Notes under the pieces: generated by a model
The model's input: the letters and a program-made list of their open reading frames with translations, nothing else
Database searches by the model: none
What the model was told of the DNA's origin: nothing
Assembly: GCA_017654935.2 (NCBI GenBank)
Contig: CM065690.1
Span: 14,336,811 to 14,400,810, forward strand
Length of the DNA stretch: 64,000 nucleotides
DNA from: Phymorhynchus buccinoides
Lineage: Eukaryota > Mollusca > Gastropoda > Neogastropoda > Raphitomidae
Reading direction: 5' to 3'
Translations under genes and position numbers: made by a program
In this document: in pieces, positions 22,805 through 33,000 of the stretch
Layout of the letters: the number at the start of each line of letters is the position of its first letter
Position numbering within the stretch: the stretch's first letter is position 1

Positions 22805-23111
22805 TAGCGAAATGCACCTTCATACTAAACATTCAATTTCTGGATTTTTGTTTTGTTTTGTTTATGCTGTTATTTTTGTTGTGGTAAAGCAAACTGGCAG
22901 AAGCATGGAGCATACACACCAATCAAAAACGCATGCAAATAGGCATTTGGCAGAGGCTAGAGTTACGGGTCCGTAACCCACATTCTCCAGGCGACGGTTT
23001 CGGGTCTCAATCACGGGATGCAAAAACATGTGCGCAGGCGTCTTGAAAACCTACTAGCATTGACTCTTAACATGTTCCTAACCCTATCCCTAACCCGATT
23101 CTGTAGTTTAA
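22805..23111. other. Unannotated sequence
   Basis: No gene or clear repeat is visible in these 307 bases. They end at the TTAA target of the next element. Confidence 0.5.
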
Positions 23112-23349
23112 CCCTTTCACCGCCAAAGTCGCATTTTAGCACCACAGTGATTTAACACCTATGTCACTAAAGGGCATCAAATTGGGGTCTCTTATCCAAA
23201 GACCCTATTGTCCTAGTTTTGGGAAGTAAGGATAGACCTTAGTTTATATATGTCACAGAAAAAAATCACCAATACTGCAGATGGAGTTTGTTATCTACAG
23301 GTCAATTTAATGGAAATTTGGGGCTGAAATATGGCTGGCGGTGAAAGGG
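23112..23349. mobile_element. piggyBac-type MITE, 238 bp
   Basis: The ends CCCTTTCACCGCCA and TGGCGGTGAAAGGG are perfect inverted repeats flanked by TTAA on both sides (23108-23111 and 23350-23353). The interior matches the truncated copy at 62518-62723 (CACTAAAGGGCATCAAATTG, GGGAAGTAAGGATAGACC). No coding capacity. Confidence 0.88.
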
Positions 23350-23664
23350 TTAACCAAACTTTGATGCGTTAAATAGACGAACTAAGAAAATGCATTAATT
23401 TTGTGGACGAAAAAATCGACTAGGAAGAGTTACTGTCCCTGAACATGGTCGAGTGTTGCAATAACCCCGTAACTGTAGCCACTGTGTAGGTATTTACAAT
23501 GTCTAGGCAGCAGTTTATTTTTCATGTTTACATGTAGTCACACCACGAATCTAGGGGTTATCTCCCATGACCCATGAGTTATTCCCCTTGGCTGTGCTCT
23601 GATTGGTTGTAAAATATGCGCCATTCATCTATGTACCAGAATATATGGACATGCATATGTCTGT
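23350..23664. other. Unannotated sequence
   Basis: No gene or repeat boundary recognised. Confidence 0.5.
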
Positions 23665-24380
23665 CCGGGCAGTGGGTTGATGCCTCGGGCCTCCATACGG
23701 GGAGCTGGACGACCCCGCCCCCTCCACGAGTCTCTCCCCGTGGGGATACCGGGGGATCTTTCGTAAAAATAGTTCCCCACCTTCTGGAAGTTCTGTGCTT
23801 GTAACTTCATCGAATCTGCCACTCTCTTTGACTCTGCCTTTTCCCTTTGCTTTCTGTTATCTGCTATCACATTTCTTCCCGTCAAGAACGATAATTTGCA
23901 ACAGAAAAGAACACAGTGATTGGTTTTTCAGTCAACAGGTTATCGTTCTTGACGGGGTGAAAATGGTCAACCTATGGCGATATTTTTCACGCCAGAGGGC
24001 AGTCAATGCACTAGGGGCTTATCACGCGATTTTCTTACTTGGGCGTAGTGAGAGAGAGAGTGATGGTAGGACCACTCACTGTCTCTCTCTCTCTTTATTT
24101 ATCCCCAACTAATAATATAGAGAGGATTAGCCCCACACGAGCGTCATGCCCTCTGGCGTGAGAAAAATCGCACTAAGTCTCTCATTACCTGCTTTCTTTC
24201 GGACTTATTGGCCCATTCTCCTGCCTTTTTTCAAAAAAATATTCCAAATAATTGTTCTCCTTTGGGCTCCTCTGAAATCAGAATGTGCCGGCTGTACGCA
24301 GCGGGGAGACCAGTGAACACTGAAAACCGGACACATTATCGCCATATGGCCTGGGAACGTAGACGAAGAAGAAAGAAGTA
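23665..24380 (+). mobile_element. GAA-tailed dispersed repeat (family R1), interrupted copy
   Basis: The 5' part (GGGCAGTGGGTTGATGCC, GGAGCTGGACGACCCCG, CCACCTTCTGGAAGTTCTG) and 3' part (ACTTATTGGCCCATTCTCC, CGGGGAGACCAGTGAA, ending GACGAAGAAGAAAG) match the uninterrupted copy at 44938-45370. About 320 bp at 23869-24192 are inserted between them. The (GAA)n end suggests a retroposed, SINE-like element, but I see no clear tRNA head. Confidence 0.75.
23869..24192. mobile_element. Insertion within family R1 with two nested hairpins
   Basis: One inverted pair is CCCGTCAAGAACGATAA (23879) with TTATCGTTCTTGACGGG (ending about 23957). A second is TTTTTCACGCCAGAGGGCA (about 23984) with TGCCCTCTGGCGTGAG (about 24150), enclosing an AGAGAG/CTCTCT hairpin. 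The segment is absent from the other R1 copies. Exact ends and target duplication are uncertain. Confidence 0.6.
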
Positions 24381-24565
24381 GTATTGCTTAGATTATTTGA
24401 TACTAATGTTTATGTGTACCACCCCAAATCATAGAACCTTTTCTCTCAATAGTGCTGCTAGTCAGAGGGATGCATAACCTCCCACCCGATGAAATAACTG
24501 TACAGTCGTAATGAGATATTTAATCAAATTAGCGTGTTGGGTTTTACATGAATATAGTGGACGAG

Positions 24566-25290
24566 ACGAGTAGCATTTCACCAGATTCATGTAGACGGTA
24601 GCATTTCACCAGAATCATGTGGACGGTAGCATTTCACCAGATTCATGTAGACGGTAGCATTTCACCAGATTCATGTAGACGGTAGCATTTCACCAGAATC
24701 ATGTGGACAGTAGCATTTCACCAGATTCATGTAGACGGTAGCATTTCACCAGAATCATGTGGACGGTAGCATTTCACCAGATTCATGTAGACGGTAGCAT
24801 TTCACCAGATTCGTGTAGACGGTAGCATTTCACCAGAATCATGTGGACAGTAGCATTTCACCAGATTCATGTAGACGGTAGCATTTCACCAGATTCATGT
24901 AGACGGTAGCATTTCACCAGATTCATGTAGACGGTAGCATTTCACCAGATTCATGTAGACGGTAGCATTTCACCAGAATCATGTGGACAGTAGCATTTCA
25001 CCAGATTCATGTAGACGGTAGCATTTCACCAGATTCATGTAGACGGTAGCATTTCACCAGATTCATGTAGACGGTAGCATTTCACCAGATTCATGTAGAC
25101 GGTAGCATTTCACCAGAATCATGTGGACAGTAGCATTTCACCAGATTCATGTGGACAGTAGCATTTCACCAGATTCATGTAGACGGTAGCATTTCACCAG
25201 ATTCGTGTAGACGGTAGCATTTCACCAGAATCATGTGGACGGTAGCATTTCACCAGATTCATGTAGACGGTAGCATTTCACCAGAATCAT
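24566..25290 (+). repeat. 28-bp minisatellite, about 26 copies
   Basis: The unit is GTAGCATTTCACCAGATTC plus ATGTAGACG. Two main types exist: AGATTCATGTAGACGG (A) and AGAATCATGTGGAC(G/A)G (B). Units 10-19 follow the order B-A-A-A-A twice, a 140-bp higher-order repeat. The array ends in GAATCATGCCTCACAG, linking it to the 90-bp repeat at 20.7 kb. There are no unique spacers, so it is not a CRISPR-like array. Confidence 0.95.
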
Positions 25291-25944
25291 GCCTCACAGA
25301 CGTCGGTCACATTTGCATAGCCGTACGACTGAAGTTTGGAAATTGTGGATCAGTGCCTAAGGGGCCTACTCACACTGTCGTACAGACTACCCAACTGTGA
25401 CATTTGTGAGGCATGCTTCTTCGAGAAATACTGCTGTCTAGGTGAATCTGATGAAAATCTACTTAAGTTTCTTTCAACGAATTATGTTTGTTGTCTCCCA
25501 TAAACGAATCTGGGGTCCGTTTCACAAGGGCTAACGTTACGTAGCGTGAGCGCAAATCGGCAAAAACGGTACTAAGAAACACGTCTTTCGCCGACGTTTG
25601 CCAAAAACGTTTTGTGGCTACTCCCAAGGTATCTTTTCGCGAACTAGCATGGGGTGAATACATTTCTTGTTGTTGATTGGTCCATTAAAGTTTGGTTAAA
25701 ATAATTTTAAGATTTGACCAATCAGACAAGAGCTTGTAATGTTCTTCCGCAAACGTTTTCTAAAGTGTTTCTTAGGCCCCGTTTGGCGTAAGCGTTATTC
25801 GCGCGGCGACCGTTATCTAGAGAAACTCAACCCTGATGAAATATTTGTAGGCTACTTTTTGCGTTGATCAGGCATTTTGTGAGATTCGTGTATTAGAGTC
25901 TACAATGAATGTATATGAATGAAAATAGTAGCGTTTTATCAGAT
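25291..25944. other. Unannotated sequence with a minor repeat relic
   Basis: 25385-25470 resembles 18840-18900 and is an inverted relative of the minisatellite unit just upstream. Otherwise no gene is seen. Confidence 0.5.
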
Positions 25945-26689
25945 GAAAGAGGACAGGCTGCTTGTTTAAAGGGGCACCCTGACGGATGAGTTTTTTTGCA
26001 AGAAACACATCAATATCACCAGGAAAACACCCTTTACAGAGATCGCAACACTCATTTCACTATTGGCCCAAACGTGTGGGTAATGTTAACCAGTGATGAA
26101 AGCCGTTTGAGTAACTGATATCTGTTTAAAGGTGGACCCTGGTGGGTGAGTTTTTGCAAGAAACACGTCGAGATCACCAGAAAGACAGCCTTTTCAAGGA
26201 TCGAAACACTCACTTTGATATGGTTTCCTAGAAATCAAACCGTCTAAACGGCGATTCCTTCTTGGCGGAGATGCAGGAGAGAGAAGCCATTTTGGACGGG
26301 GTGGGTGGAGGCCACTTATTGTGGTTTAAGTTTTTCTTCTTTGTAGTGCAGTAAACAAAAAAGTGGAGCTATTTCCTTTGTTGTGAGCGAAACTCCTTTA
26401 GGTAAACTGTATAACATTTTTTTAAAGTAGAAAAAAAGGCTTGTATTGTGGACATTTCCTGCAAACGATTTGGTCTAAACACAGGCGACCATTTCATTGA
26501 AAGAATTTTGACTTCCAGCACCTCCGCCAAGGAGGAATCGCCGATTTGACGGTTTGATTTCTAGGAAACCAGAGCAAAGTGAGTGTTGCGATCTCTGTAA
26601 AGGGTGTTTTCCTGGTGATATTGATGTGTTTCTTGCAAAAAAACTCATCCGTCAGGGTGCCCCTTTAAACAAGCAGCCTGTCCTCTTTC
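25945..26689. mobile_element. Foldback-type MITE with long inverted arms, about 745 bp
   Basis: The left arm (GAAAGAGGACAGGCTGCTTG ... AGAGATCGCAACACTCA) is repeated inverted at 26575-26689. The left side carries a second, diverged direct copy of the arm (about 26128-26270) that pairs with the inner right arm through GGTTTCCTAGAAATCAAACC and ATTCCTTCTTGGCGGAG. The arms total roughly 150 bp or more. No transposase and no obvious target duplication. Confidence 0.8.
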
Positions 26690-27377
26690 GCCTATGCCGC
26701 TGTTCCCTTCTGTCTTAACTTCTTGAGTAACGATGTGAGGAGGCTAAACAGGGCACGACCACACCCAATACGAGGGAAACAACACCATATTAATTTTTTT
26801 TTAAACTAATTTAAAGTCACAAAAATGTTGCCGAGTGGCAGACATAGTCCTCTGTTTCCTTCCCACATCGACAGTCATACACTGTGTGGCAGACATGACT
26901 TTGTTCCACTCCCCCACCCACCCACCCACCCCCGTCCTCCCAAACTTAACTCCACCCCCTTTGTGTCCTTTGCATAACATTTTAAAATGTACCCCCACAG
27001 CATCTTACTCAAATGTAATGCGCAAAGAATCAACCCTTGCACAGCACACCATAGAAAACCAAAAGCGGAATGATCGGCAAAGGTCCTGATTCTTCTTCTT
27101 CTGCTTTGTTCCCGGAATGTCCTGATTAAAAGTGAAGAGCTTTTATACGTTAAAATTGTTTTCTTCGGTAACATAATGAAACAGGAAGGTTTAACACTAT
27201 ATTGGTTGTAAACAGAAACATTTCAAGTTCGTGTTAGAGCAAAGCTTGTTGTCTACAACACAACAGGGAGACAATTAAAGTTAGAAAGGAATTCCTGTTA
27301 ACCAAAAAAACCCCACCTAAACAACAACAATAAAAAACCTATGTATATGAAGAAGGCAGAAATAGAACGCATTGTAG
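26690..27377. other. Unannotated sequence
   Basis: Short C-rich and TTC runs occur (about 26905-26935 and 27089-27100). No coding or RNA feature is supported; the small ORFs on both strands lack domain-like composition. Confidence 0.5.
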
Positions 27378-27722
27378 TAAAGTTTTGGACAGCTGTTCCC
27401 ACTGAAAGCTAATTTGAACAGAAGCAGTCAGGAGTAGCTGTCCCAAAATTTATCTAACGTTAATTGTAATGATTCAGTATTAGAAAAGCTGAAACCTCTG
27501 AAGATAAAAATGACAAATCCTGCAACGTTACAAAACTGACTGGATTTCCATTTGGTCTCACTCCAAACATAGAAGTTAGCGAGCATCTGGTCAGCAATTC
27601 CAATAAACGACAGATATATATATATATATATAAGTTTTGGACAGCTGTTCCCACTGAAAGCTAATATGAGCAGAAGCAGTCAGGAGTAGCTGTCCCAAAA
27701 TGTATCTAACGTTAATTGCAGC
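27378..27722. repeat. Duplicated 90-bp hairpin repeat
   Basis: About 27380-27478 and 27632-27722 are direct copies. Each holds a small inverted repeat TTTTGGACAGCT ... AGCTGTCCCAAAAT. They bracket the broken receptor fragment and a (TA)n run at about 27612-27632. Confidence 0.75.
27487..27615 (-). pseudogene. Broken fragment of the GRL101-like receptor
   Basis: About 130 bp resemble 28690-28826 of the receptor's last exon (extracellular loop 1 to helix 3; shared GGTCTCACTCCA and CAATAAACGACAGATATA-type blocks). Small indels break the frame. It lies about 430 bp beyond the stop of the intact gene, so it is probably a local partial duplication carried with the flanking 90-bp repeats. It cannot encode a receptor. 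Confidence 0.8.
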
Positions 27723-27837
27723 TTGTGATATCTCATACTGAAGAGCAGTTGGCAGCAAGGTAAAAACCCGTAATTCTAAATGTATCAGCAAGTTAACACA
27801 TTTAAGAATACAATGAAGGATACCATGTAAAGGTTTT

Positions 27838-27843
27838 TTTATT
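27838..27843 (-). terminator. Candidate polyadenylation signal AATAAA of the receptor gene
   Basis: AATAAA on the minus strand about 200 bp after the stop codon (28046-28048). This is a plausible 3' end; the cleavage site was not determined. Confidence 0.45.
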
Positions 27844-28045
27844 TAGACAAGCCAAAGCCATTGAGTCAGTCAGCCACATGTCATGGCAATTTAAGTTGGT
27901 TTAGTGGATACATAAATCACACTGAACGACACACAATAAAATGTGTACAACAAAGAATTGAGTATTTCATTGCTTATAGTGTCCAGACCTTAAACTGCAT
28001 TAAAATACTGACTTGGTTCGTGGGTTCTGGCGGAACAACATTGAC

Positions 28046-30085
28046 CTACATTCTCTGTTTCAGGTATGTATTCAAACGTTTTTGAAAACGGAGTTCTTTG
28101 GCTTTCTGTCGTTTTTCCAGCACTATGTTCAAGGTGTAGAGAAAGGGGTTGAGGGCCGAGTTGAGAGGCAAGACAAAAATGGCCATGGCCACGTTGACCT
28201 CCCCTGGAATGATGACATCAATGGCCACCAACAGGCCGCACAGTCCAATGGGAAACCAGCACAGAAAATCAGACATGGCCACCGTCAGAAGACGCCTGGC
28301 CAGGACAGCCTCTTTGGACTTGATCCTTTCACCAACGCTGTTGGTGGTCTGCATTTTCTGTTCAGACATGGCGTTGGACCTGACTGACCGGTAGATGAGA
28401 CACTGACCCACAGCAATCAACAGGAAAAGGACCAGGTTGAAGACGATCATGACACTGAAGGAGTAACTGTGACCAGCAAACTCAGCTCTTGTGACTGGCA
28501 GCGGAATGCAGATACCTGTCTGGTGGTAGAACTCCCAGTGTGACGTCACAGGAAGCAGAGGTACTGTAGACATGAGAAGTCCCAGTGTCCAGATAATGGC
28601 ACTGGTCACGTGAGCTGATGTCGCTCCAAACCGATTTTGACTGAAAGGGAAACGGAGCACAATAAACCTATCCAAGGTGATTATACATATTATGACAGCT
28701 GAAACTTCTGAAGATAAAAAAGACATAAATCCTGCAACGTTACATAACTGGCTGGTTTTCCACTTGGTCTCACTCCAGACATAGACGTTAGCAAACATCC
28801 GGTCAGCAATGCCGATAAACGACAGATATATTCCCATGAAAAAGTCAGAAACACACAAGTGAAGAACAAATACAGTAAAACCGGACTTGATCTTTTGTGA
28901 TGAAAAACACAAGCGGTAAATAAAGCTGGTCAAGTTTCCAACTATTGACATCACAGCAAATACTGACAATGCAAAACGGTAAATGTTAGACTTCAACAGA
29001 TCCTCACATGATGATATTTCATCTGATGGAGCCAAACATTTACCTTTGAAGTTGTCTGGTAAAACTGCAGGACAGCACAGTTTGAAGTTGTCCACAAAAA
29101 CGTGCGTCAGATCGTTCATTCTCTTCATGAAGTCTGGGGTGAACTGAGCTATGGGGCAACCCAGCAGATTCAGAACTTGAAGAGACTGTGGAAGTGATTG
29201 TCCCTTCAATGACTGAATTCCAGAAAGAGACATGTCCAGAACCTGCAAGACTGGCAAAGCACTTGTCAAGACATCCATATCTAGAGAATCCATCAGTAGC
29301 TGGGAAAGGTTGAAAAAGGCCAGCGTTTGCAAGAAGCCTTTATTTGAAGCATCAAAAATATTATGAGCTAAAGGGTTACCTGTCAGACTTAGTTTTCTGA
29401 GATTCAACAGTGATTGAAATTGACTAACATTTACATGAGTCAGCAAATTGTCACTCAAGTCCAGACTATGGAGGTTGTGCAACGTGAATTCTGCGAGTGA
29501 TCTCCAGCCACACGCCTTCACACCCAGGTGTATCAGCATGATGTTACTGGTGACTTCAGCCTGGTTCAGCCCACTACCACTGGCTTCCAGGTAACGTAGC
29601 TGAGGGAAAGAGCTCACCTGAAAGGTGTGAGTACAGGTGAAGGCCAGACCATAGCACGTGCATGACTCAGGACAGGTGGTGTCACACATCAGTTCATCGT
29701 CATGTTGAGGACACTGGGGCAGTCCGTCACACAGGTGATCCACGTGCACACAAATGGTTCTCTCCCTTCCACGACATCGGTAGAATCCAGGACATCTGTA
29801 TCGACTGCACCACAGTTCATCCTCGTGCTCTGGACAGTCGTTGATGTCGTTACACCTGACGTAGACAGGTAGACAATAGCCTCCATTGCACTTGAAATGG
29901 GTCTCTGGGCACAGGGTAACGTTGTCTGGCATGTGAGTCACTGTGAATCCTCCAGGTACATCAAATTCAACAATAGCTGGGGGTTTAACATTAGTCACTC
30001 GGAAAGATATGTCGGGACAGTTCTCTTCATCCACATTTGTTGCACAATCTTTAAAGCCATTGCATTTTTGTGTGAAGTCTACACA
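28046..30085 (-). CDS. Receptor exon 5: LDLa end, two LDLa, LRRs, 7TM, stop
   Basis: The acceptor is TATTTCCCCAG just 5' of TGTGTAGAC. The exon completes an LDLa module split by the intron (CVDFTQKCNGFKDC), adds two more (CNGGYCLPVYVRCNDINDC; HLCDGLPQCPQHDDELMC), then an LRR block with LDLSDNLLTHV and LRKLSLTGNPL, a Cys hinge and all seven helices. The putative helix 3/loop 2 disulfide cysteines are present (SQLCNV and TGICIP). The last residues are TYLKQRM before TAG. All seven helices being in one exon is common for LGR-type receptors. Confidence 0.9.
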   Translation of the reverse strand, partial: CVDFTQKCNGFKDCATNVDEENCPDISFRVTNVKPPAIVEFDVPGGFTVTHMPDNVTLCPETHFKCNGGYCLPVYVRCNDINDCPEHEDELWCSRYRCPGFYRCRGRERTICVHVDHLCDGLPQCPQHDDELMCDTTCPESCTCYGLAFTCTHTFQVSSFPQLRYLEASGSGLNQAEVTSNIMLIHLGVKACGWRSLAEFTLHNLHSLDLSDNLLTHVNVSQFQSLLNLRKLSLTGNPLAHNIFDASNKGFLQTLAFFNLSQLLMDSLDMDVLTSALPVLQVLDMSLSGIQSLKGQSLPQSLQVLNLLGCPIAQFTPDFMKRMNDLTHVFVDNFKLCCPAVLPDNFKGKCLAPSDEISSCEDLLKSNIYRFALSVFAVMSIVGNLTSFIYRLCFSSQKIKSGFTVFVLHLCVSDFFMGIYLSFIGIADRMFANVYVWSETKWKTSQLCNVAGFMSFLSSEVSAVIICIITLDRFIVLRFPFSQNRFGATSAHVTSAIIWTLGLLMSTVPLLPVTSHWEFYHQTGICIPLPVTRAEFAGHSYSFSVMIVFNLVLFLLIAVGQCLIYRSVRSNAMSEQKMQTTNSVGERIKSKEAVLARRLLTVAMSDFLCWFPIGLCGLLVAIDVIIPGEVNVAMAIFVLPLNSALNPFLYTLNIVLEKRQKAKELRFQKRLNTYLKQRM

Positions 30086-33000
30086 CTGGGGAAATAGGGG
30101 ATAGAAAATTTAAACTTTGTAAAATAGATATTCTGGTAATAGTGCCAATGCTTAAAACATTTGTCAGGTCACCACTTCAAGAATACATGCATGGACAGAT
30201 TTCTGTTTCTGCTACATACTGTATAGTATAAAGTTTTGAACTGAATAAACAGGTAAACCAAATACATTCCATAGTACTGATGTCTATTGTTCAAAATCTG
30301 AAAAACAAATGTTTTCAGCAGAGTGAAGATAATGGAGTTTTAAGGCATAAGCTTAAAGAAAATTCAAACAGAGAAATCATTATCAAAGAAGCCTTATTGA
30401 ATTGAACGAACAGTACATCATGAAAGACAGAATGTATTTTAAGGGTTCTGAGGTATCCACGTGTGTGTAGATTTGCCTTTAGATTTGTTTAATGTAGAGT
30501 CTGAGCAAAGAAAAGAACATATCAATAATACATAACATAAGGACCTGCGAGAAAAGCATGTTTTACTCTTTTTTATATTTAGTAATTAGTACCTAGTATC
30601 TTTCAATAATTGTTGTTTCTATCTCGATATTGATTTATGAATTTCTTATTATCGTTCCTTTCGTAAATAAAGCGCTAAAAGTATGTTGAAAGGAAAATTT
30701 CCCCAGGCTCATTGGACAAAATTAACCCTTCCCAACAAACCTGTCCATTTCCACAGTTGATCTGCTGGCCCGTGCAGGCAGTGTGCACACAGAAGTCTTC
30801 GTCCCCTCCCTCAGCACAGTCGTCTCTGAAGTCGCACAGCAGACTGTAGGGCACGAACTGTCTGGGCAGCCCACAGTAGAAATACGGCTGCCTGAAGCCT
30901 GCAGCCAGCTGGCACACATTGCTGTACCACTGCTCACTGCTGGCCAGAGTCCGGCACTCACTGGCTTGGTCACACGTGAACTTCTCGTGCGTCACGTGCT
31001 TCAGTGGACAAGTCACAAGTGGCACATGTGAGACAGATCTTCTGCTGAGAACAGGAAGTGTGGCAGACTTGTAGTGACCAGTCGATGATGAAATCTGTTC
31101 ACACAAGAATGATGCTTTAATATGGTCATCGCATGAACAAAACTTCGTTTTTGTTGATAACCATTGATGTTTTAGAAGTACACAGTAGTCAGTGCCCCTT
31201 GTATCTGCCTGTTCCACATCTAGATAGTAAGCCACGGTGTGGCTCTTCCAGAACCAAGTTGCTGTGTACCTGCAAAATCATGTGTAACACCAAATATCAG
31301 CTTCGAACCACTGTAATGTAACCTGGGATTATAGATATCAAAATCACATTTGTTAATTAGCACATTTAACTATCTAGTAGTGTCGTAACTGAATCAGGTA
31401 ACATAGAACTTATGCAGTTGTCAATCAATTTGTTGTTAACATCAACAGATCAGTTGCAACAGCTACATTATTAGACAAGAGAGCCGATAACACATAATAA
31501 AACTAAAAATTGGGGGACAGTTTTGGGGTGGGGATGTTGATGTGTGGATGTCAGTCATGTCACTTACATCTCTTAATATGTTTCTGAAATCTCTTTGTGG
31601 ACAAATCTACCTTTATATGGTCTCATCGGTTTAGGGGGTTGCATACTTCAGTTCTCGTGTTGTAATAGATCTCATCACCACATAATATATAAACATGATA
31701 ATGGTTAGATCTTGGAACAGGGCGTGGAATATATGTATCGTCTATATCAATGTCACTGAAACTTTGATAATTGACAAACTCGTCTGTTGGTATAATTGGT
31801 TTCTAAAATGAAGGGCAAGTTAAAATTGATGAGTAGTTTTTTAAATGAGATTTGTAATCTTACTCCACGTGAAAACAAGCCTGGCTTGCCTTTGAAAGCT
31901 CATTAAACATGCTCTAACCCATCCAAACCATCTGGTGAGAAGAGGTACCTCCACACTTGCAAAACTAAAGATTCTTCTTCGATCGCTCAGACAGTTTCCT
32001 GTCAATTATGAGCGCATATGCGTCATGCTGCCATTATGCGCCTAACTAAGAAATAATTAGGCCCAGCAAGTCCGACTTCGGCTGGAGGAAATCTTTTTGA
32101 AAGTGTTTCGTGAAAAAAGGCAGGAGAATGGACCAGTAAGGCAGAAAAATAGTAGATGACAGTAAGCAAAGGGAAAAGCCAGAGTCAAAGAGAGTGACAG
32201 ATTAAAGGAAGTTACAAGCACTGAACATCCATAAGGTGGGGGAACTATTTATACAAAAGACCCCCAGGTATCCCTACCGATATATAAAATCTTTCGATGT
32301 TTTAATGAAACAAAAGCACACAAACACTCAGCTTACAAAGGTAACAAGGTCTTTTAATGAAAAACTAAGGACTGTAGCAGCATCCCTTACAAATAAACAT
32401 TTATAAATAAAAAGGTCTTTAATAGCCATTAAATGGATAAATATTTAAGCATCTTGATGCATAATATCCACTGGTACTCAATTGCAAACATTTTAAGAGA
32501 AGAGATCTTGTAAGATGGAGAGAGAGCATCTAACTGAGTGGAAGAGTTTCTAAAATGATGGCTTAGGTGAATAAGATATAGTAGAATAGGTTGATAATCA
32601 CATCGTGTTCTCAGATGTTTTTCCTGTGGCCCATTTGGTCCCTCTCAGTCCAACCCAGGTAGCCGAATCCTGGGAATATTTGAGAAGACTGACCACATCT
32701 GTCCATTCATGGTAGGTCTCCATGCTGACCAGGTAGGAGTCAGACTGGAGGCACACATTGTCCGCGTCAGTCCAGGACACGGTTTTCATCCGTTTGTATA
32801 GGTAGCATTTCCCTCCCATGCTTACCTGAAAACAAAACCCACTTTATGTAAAATGTTAGCGATATTTTTATAAAAGAAAAGGGTTAATTAAATTGTTTAT
32901 ACCATTTCAAATGAATGTTAACATCTTTGTTCTTTCAAAAATAAAAACGCTAACAATATTGAAAGAACAACAGGCACCTTGTTGATTCCACACCGCTGTG

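Larger units (their letters stand above)
31270..32601 (-). other. Receptor intron 3, with a possible cassette exon and an R1 repeat
   Basis: The intron contains an open 156-nt segment (31647-31802) with good splice sites and an antisense-to-plus R1 repeat copy at 31977-32290. The rest is unremarkable. Confidence 0.6.

Noticed and set aside
24566..25290. CRISPR-like array of 28-bp repeats
   Set aside because: Units are contiguous with no unique spacers, and the genome is clearly eukaryotic; it is a minisatellite.
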